From: Bacteroidales bacterium
GTDB lineage: Bacteria > Bacteroidota > Bacteroidia > Bacteroidales > UBA932
DNA length: 64,000 nucleotides
Direction: 5' to 3'
NCBI GenBank assembly: GCA_016290835.1
Contig: JAEEVG010000004.1
Coordinates: 1-64,000, forward strand
The notes under the pieces were generated by a model that saw nothing but the letters and a program-made list of their open reading frames with translations, searched no databases and was not told where the DNA came from. Shown piece after piece: positions 61,558 through 64,000 of the stretch (position 1 is its first letter; each line of letters starts with the position of its first letter). Made by a program: the position numbers and the translations under genes.

Positions 61558-62238
61558 CTACCGCTTCGGGTGGAGCAGGTAGCGGAAACCCGGGTGGTTC
61601 CGGGTGTTCTGCCCGGGCGGAAGCAGATAGTCCCGCGGGAGACCCGAGCGCCGCAGGCACCACATCAGCGAGAGCTGATCGCGGCGGCTCAGGTGCAGCA
61701 GCCGGTCCCACCACAGTTCGTCCAGGGCGACGACCTGCGGGTCGTTGTGCCGGCGGAAAATGAGGTTGTTCTCGTTGAGTCCGGCGTGGCGCGGCAGCCC
61801 GTGCGTCCACAGGAAGAGCCACACCCGCAGCAGGCCGAAGACGGACAAATACTTCATATCGAAGCATTTGCGTGCCTCCTCGTAGCTACAGTCCCGGTCC
61901 GGATGCGTGACTCCGCTGTATTTCACTCCCGCGACGGCCTTGGTGCGTGCGGCCCGGTAGAGGGTGCCGTCCAGGATGGCTACGTTACCGTCGATCCAGA
62001 CGCTGCAGTCATACTCCGGCAGCACCAGGTGGGGATGCATCTTGGGCCAGCGGGAGTCCAGGGCCGGATTGCCCAGGCTCTGTGGCAGTTCGCGGATCTC
62101 CCAGACGCCGATGCGCTCCGCCGTCTTCTCTCCCGGCCCCACGAAGCAGAAGAAATCGAAGCCCTCCTGCACCGTGGCAGGCTGCTGCAGCTCGTCGTAT
62201 CCCCCGATGATACAAGTATAGATCGCTATCCTTTCCAT
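61558..62238 (-). CDS. DUF616/TOD1-like glycosyltransferase-type protein
   Basis: The 226-residue cytoplasmic protein has the DUF616 pattern: IAIYTCIIGGYDELQQPATV at the N-terminus, NPALDSRWPKMHPHLVLPEY, DCSVWIDGNVAILDGTL (acidic metal-site candidate), and a C-terminal LNENNLIFRRHNDPQVVALD. Members are thought to be GT-A-like sugar transferases of surface polysaccharide loci. It overlaps the end of the flippase-TupA gene by 13 bp and probably belongs to the same cluster continuing to the right. Confidence 0.8.
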   Translation of the reverse strand: MERIAIYTCIIGGYDELQQPATVQEGFDFFCFVGPGEKTAERIGVWEIRELPQSLGNPALDSRWPKMHPHLVLPEYDCSVWIDGNVAILDGTLYRAARTKAVAGVKYSGVTHPDRDCSYEEARKCFDMKYLSVFGLLRVWLFLWTHGLPRHAGLNENNLIFRRHNDPQVVALDELWWDRLLHLSRRDQLSLMWCLRRSGLPRDYLLPPGQNTRNHPGFRYLLHPKR

Positions 62239-64000
62239 TCCCTCATAGTGAAATACTTACCCAGCTCCACGTCCGCCTCCTCCGGCTCGAAAGGCACGAA
62301 GCCGCTCCAGTGGTAGAAGGTGTATTCCCCGAAAAACACGCGCCCGTCCGGGGTCTCGTAGAAGTCGATGCGCACCTGCGGGAAATCCTCCGCCAAGGCC
62401 TCCGCCAGCTGCAGCATCTGTTCGAAATGCGCGGGTTTCGCGGGCGGGACGGCGGCGTTGGGATGCCCGTTGCGGATGTCCAGGTGCCGCCACTGCACAT
62501 CGAAGAAATCGAATTTCGTCTCTTCGGAAGGATTGTCCCGGTCCGTGGCGACGAAGAGGAATTCCGGCTTGCCGCCGAAACAGAAAATCTTGTAGTCCGC
62601 GAGGGCGGCGCCGAGATACTTCTCCGCGATGATGCGCGGCTGCAGGCCCTTATAGGCCCATTCGCGGTCGCGCCGCCAGTAATCGTCCGCCAGCGCGGCG
62701 GACAGTTTCGCGCAGGCGGCCTCCCGGTCGAAGGCGGCCTTGTCGGTGCAGATCAGCGTGCTCCCGCTGTCGTGCGTGCACTTCAGCACGAACTGCTCCG
62801 GAAGGTTCTCCCAGGGAATCTGTCCCGGCTCGTCCCAAACCCCGAGGGTCGGCACGATGTGCTCCGCTCCGATGCGCGCGGCCACGTAGTCCTTCACCGC
62901 CGCCTTGTCCGCGAGGGTGTGGTAGAGCGGATTGCGGTCGCGCAGTTTCTGCCACTGGATCTTCTCCGTGAAATGCACCGCACCGCCCACGGAGAGCGGC
63001 CGGCCGAAGACCACGCGGTACTTCGCCTTCAGGAAGAGCCTGTCCGGCAGCCACCTGCCCACTTTGCGCAGGACGAAGCCCCGCTCCCCGGCGGACAGCA
63101 GGAAGTACCAGGTATAATGGGCCATCAGGGCCCAGCCCGCCAGGGTGCCGATGAGCAGGCGCCAGCCGGCGCCGAGGGACGTGCCCCGCAGCAGGATGGG
63201 GACGACCAGCGCGAAACAGCTCGTCATCAGCAGCAGGGCGAGCAGCCGCAGGAAGGGCTTCACGGGGAAGCCCGCCAGCCGCTTCGCGAACACGATGCGC
63301 TGCACCAGCACCGCGAGATAAACCGCGATGAAGATGACATAGGCCCAGGCCGGGCCGGCGCCGAGCCGAAAACAGAGCCAGACCAGCGGCAGGCCCAGGT
63401 AGGAGGTCAGGCCGGTGACCAGGTAATAGCGCTTGACGCGCCCGGTGGCCTGCAACAGGGTGACCAGCGGATTGCCCACCAGGTCCACCAGCAGCCCCAC
63501 GAGGGTCAGACGCAGGAAGGTGGCGGCGTGGGGCGGCACTTTGTCGGGCCCCAGCCACAGGTCCAGCAGCAGTTCGGCCTCCCCCAGCACGGGGATGAAG
63601 AAGGCCAGGATCACGAGCCAGGTGTATTTGGCCCCCTTGTGCACGAGGCCGAAGCAGTAGTCCCGGTTCCCCGCGGCCCAGCTCTTGGTGACCTGGGGAT
63701 TGACCGCCGTCAGGAAATTGGAGACGAACTGCTTGACGATCCCCTCCACCTGCAGGGCCACCCCCCGCGCGGCATTCACCGCCACGCCGAAGAAGAGGTT
63801 GGACACCTGGTTGACGCCCTGGGTATTGAACACATAGGCGCTCGAGCCGAAGAAACTCCAGCCCGCGAAGGCGGTCATCTCCCGCACCAGCACCCCGTCC
63901 CAGAGCAGGCGCCCGCGGGCTTCCGCGAAACGCCGCCGGCAATACAGGCCGTAGGCCAAACGCACCAGCACGGCGACCCCCAGCATCAGGACGGCATAGC
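62226..64000 (-). CDS. Wzx/MATE-type flippase fused to a TupA-like ATP-grasp domain (5' end beyond window)
   Basis: The frame is open to the right edge, and the first residues seen (YAVLMLGVAVLVRLAYGLYC) are mid-helix of a polysaccharide flippase, so the gene starts outside. About 310 residues follow with flippase features: FAGWSFFGSSAYVFNTQGVN, AVNAARGVALQVEGIVKQFV, FLTAVNPQVTKSWAAGNRDY and further helices to about 63060. Without a stop the frame then continues into a TupA-like domain (FGRPLSVGGAVHFTEKIQWQ, LGVWDEPGQIPWENLPEQFV, LKCTHDSGSTLIC, RIDFYETPDGRVFFGEYTFY). Flippases move lipid-linked glycans across the inner membrane; TupA-like proteins are linked to polysaccharide assembly. Confidence 0.88.
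   Translation of the reverse strand, partial: YAVLMLGVAVLVRLAYGLYCRRRFAEARGRLLWDGVLVREMTAFAGWSFFGSSAYVFNTQGVNQVSNLFFGVAVNAARGVALQVEGIVKQFVSNFLTAVNPQVTKSWAAGNRDYCFGLVHKGAKYTWLVILAFFIPVLGEAELLLDLWLGPDKVPPHAATFLRLTLVGLLVDLVGNPLVTLLQATGRVKRYYLVTGLTSYLGLPLVWLCFRLGAGPAWAYVIFIAVYLAVLVQRIVFAKRLAGFPVKPFLRLLALLLMTSCFALVVPILLRGTSLGAGWRLLIGTLAGWALMAHYTWYFLLSAGERGFVLRKVGRWLPDRLFLKAKYRVVFGRPLSVGGAVHFTEKIQWQKLRDRNPLYHTLADKAAVKDYVAARIGAEHIVPTLGVWDEPGQIPWENLPEQFVLKCTHDSGSTLICTDKAAFDREAACAKLSAALADDYWRRDREWAYKGLQPRIIAEKYLGAALADYKIFCFGGKPEFLFVATDRDNPSEETKFDFFDVQWRHLDIRNGHPNAAVPPAKPAHFEQMLQLAEALAEDFPQVRIDFYETPDGRVFFGEYTFYHWSGFVPFEPEEADVELGKYFTMREWKG

Overview
The window looks like chromosomal DNA of a high-GC member of the Bacteroidales (Bacteroidetes). 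The signs are: repeated -33/-7 promoters of the Bacteroidetes form TTG-(19-20 nt)-TAnnTTTG; a FeoA-FeoB fusion with its Cys-rich partner; an OstA-like/SurA outer-membrane biogenesis cluster; DUF4252 proteins next to an ECF sigma factor; a FISUMP-type surface protein; and secreted carbohydrate-active enzymes without phage or plasmid genes. No genus can be named from the sequence alone. Base composition looks uniform by eye apart from AT-rich promoters, and no intact insertion sequence, prophage or CRISPR array was seen.

Layout. 1-2.2 kb: the 5' two thirds of a 23S rRNA gene (minus strand) with its own promoter and no 16S gene in front. 2.2-11.9 kb (minus): peptidase T, an OPT transporter, an OstA-like protein, two SurA-type chaperones, a PBP4-type carboxypeptidase and a small conserved protein. 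11.9-23.5 kb: carbohydrate-active genes (sugar kinase, GH109, GH2, CE15-like esterase, CE1-like esterase, CE8-like beta-helix protein) and an NlpC/P60 peptidase. 23.6-29 kb: an L,D-transpeptidase, a DUF4252/ECF-sigma/anti-sigma-like operon and a secreted TIM-barrel-like protein with membrane partners. 29.5-30.3 kb: tRNA-Met, tRNA-Gln, ispF. 30.3-35.8 kb (plus): small membrane protein, mutL, rhomboid, tsaC, then a BlaI/M56 pair. 35.8-46.5 kb (minus): rsmE, radA, phosphoesterase, galE, CYTH protein, outer-membrane barrel, and a MacAB-TolC-like export operon. 46.5-47.3 kb: a mostly non-coding stretch with a degenerate 51-bp tandem repeat. 47.3-49.2 kb: a membrane peptide, queH, a RIC-hemerythrin/LuxR regulator and tRNA-Leu. 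49.3-54.5 kb: a lipoprotein, then a two-gene operon of a FISUMP protein and an unrecognised 1291-residue multidomain protein. 54.5-57 kb: feoAB and its small partner. 57-59.9 kb: rpsP, rimM and two glycosyltransferases. 60-64 kb: a GH39 gene broken by a deletion, a DUF616 glycosyltransferase-like gene, and a flippase fused to a TupA-like ATP-grasp domain that runs off the right edge.

How the parts fit. The left third is an envelope-building block (OstA/SurA/PBP4) followed by glycan-processing enzymes. The GH109 with the adjacent hexosamine-kinase-like gene suggests release and phosphorylation of N-acetylgalactosamine, while the CE15/CE8/CE1-like proteins point to plant cell wall decorations. 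The most unusual items are the stand-alone 23S unit, the flippase-TupA fusion, the FISUMP plus 1291-residue protein operon, the RIC-LuxR fusion, the M56 protease with two ExbD-like modules, a MutL without its endonuclease motif, the 51-bp repeat array, and promoters placed 5-7 nt before start codons, which suggests leaderless transcripts.
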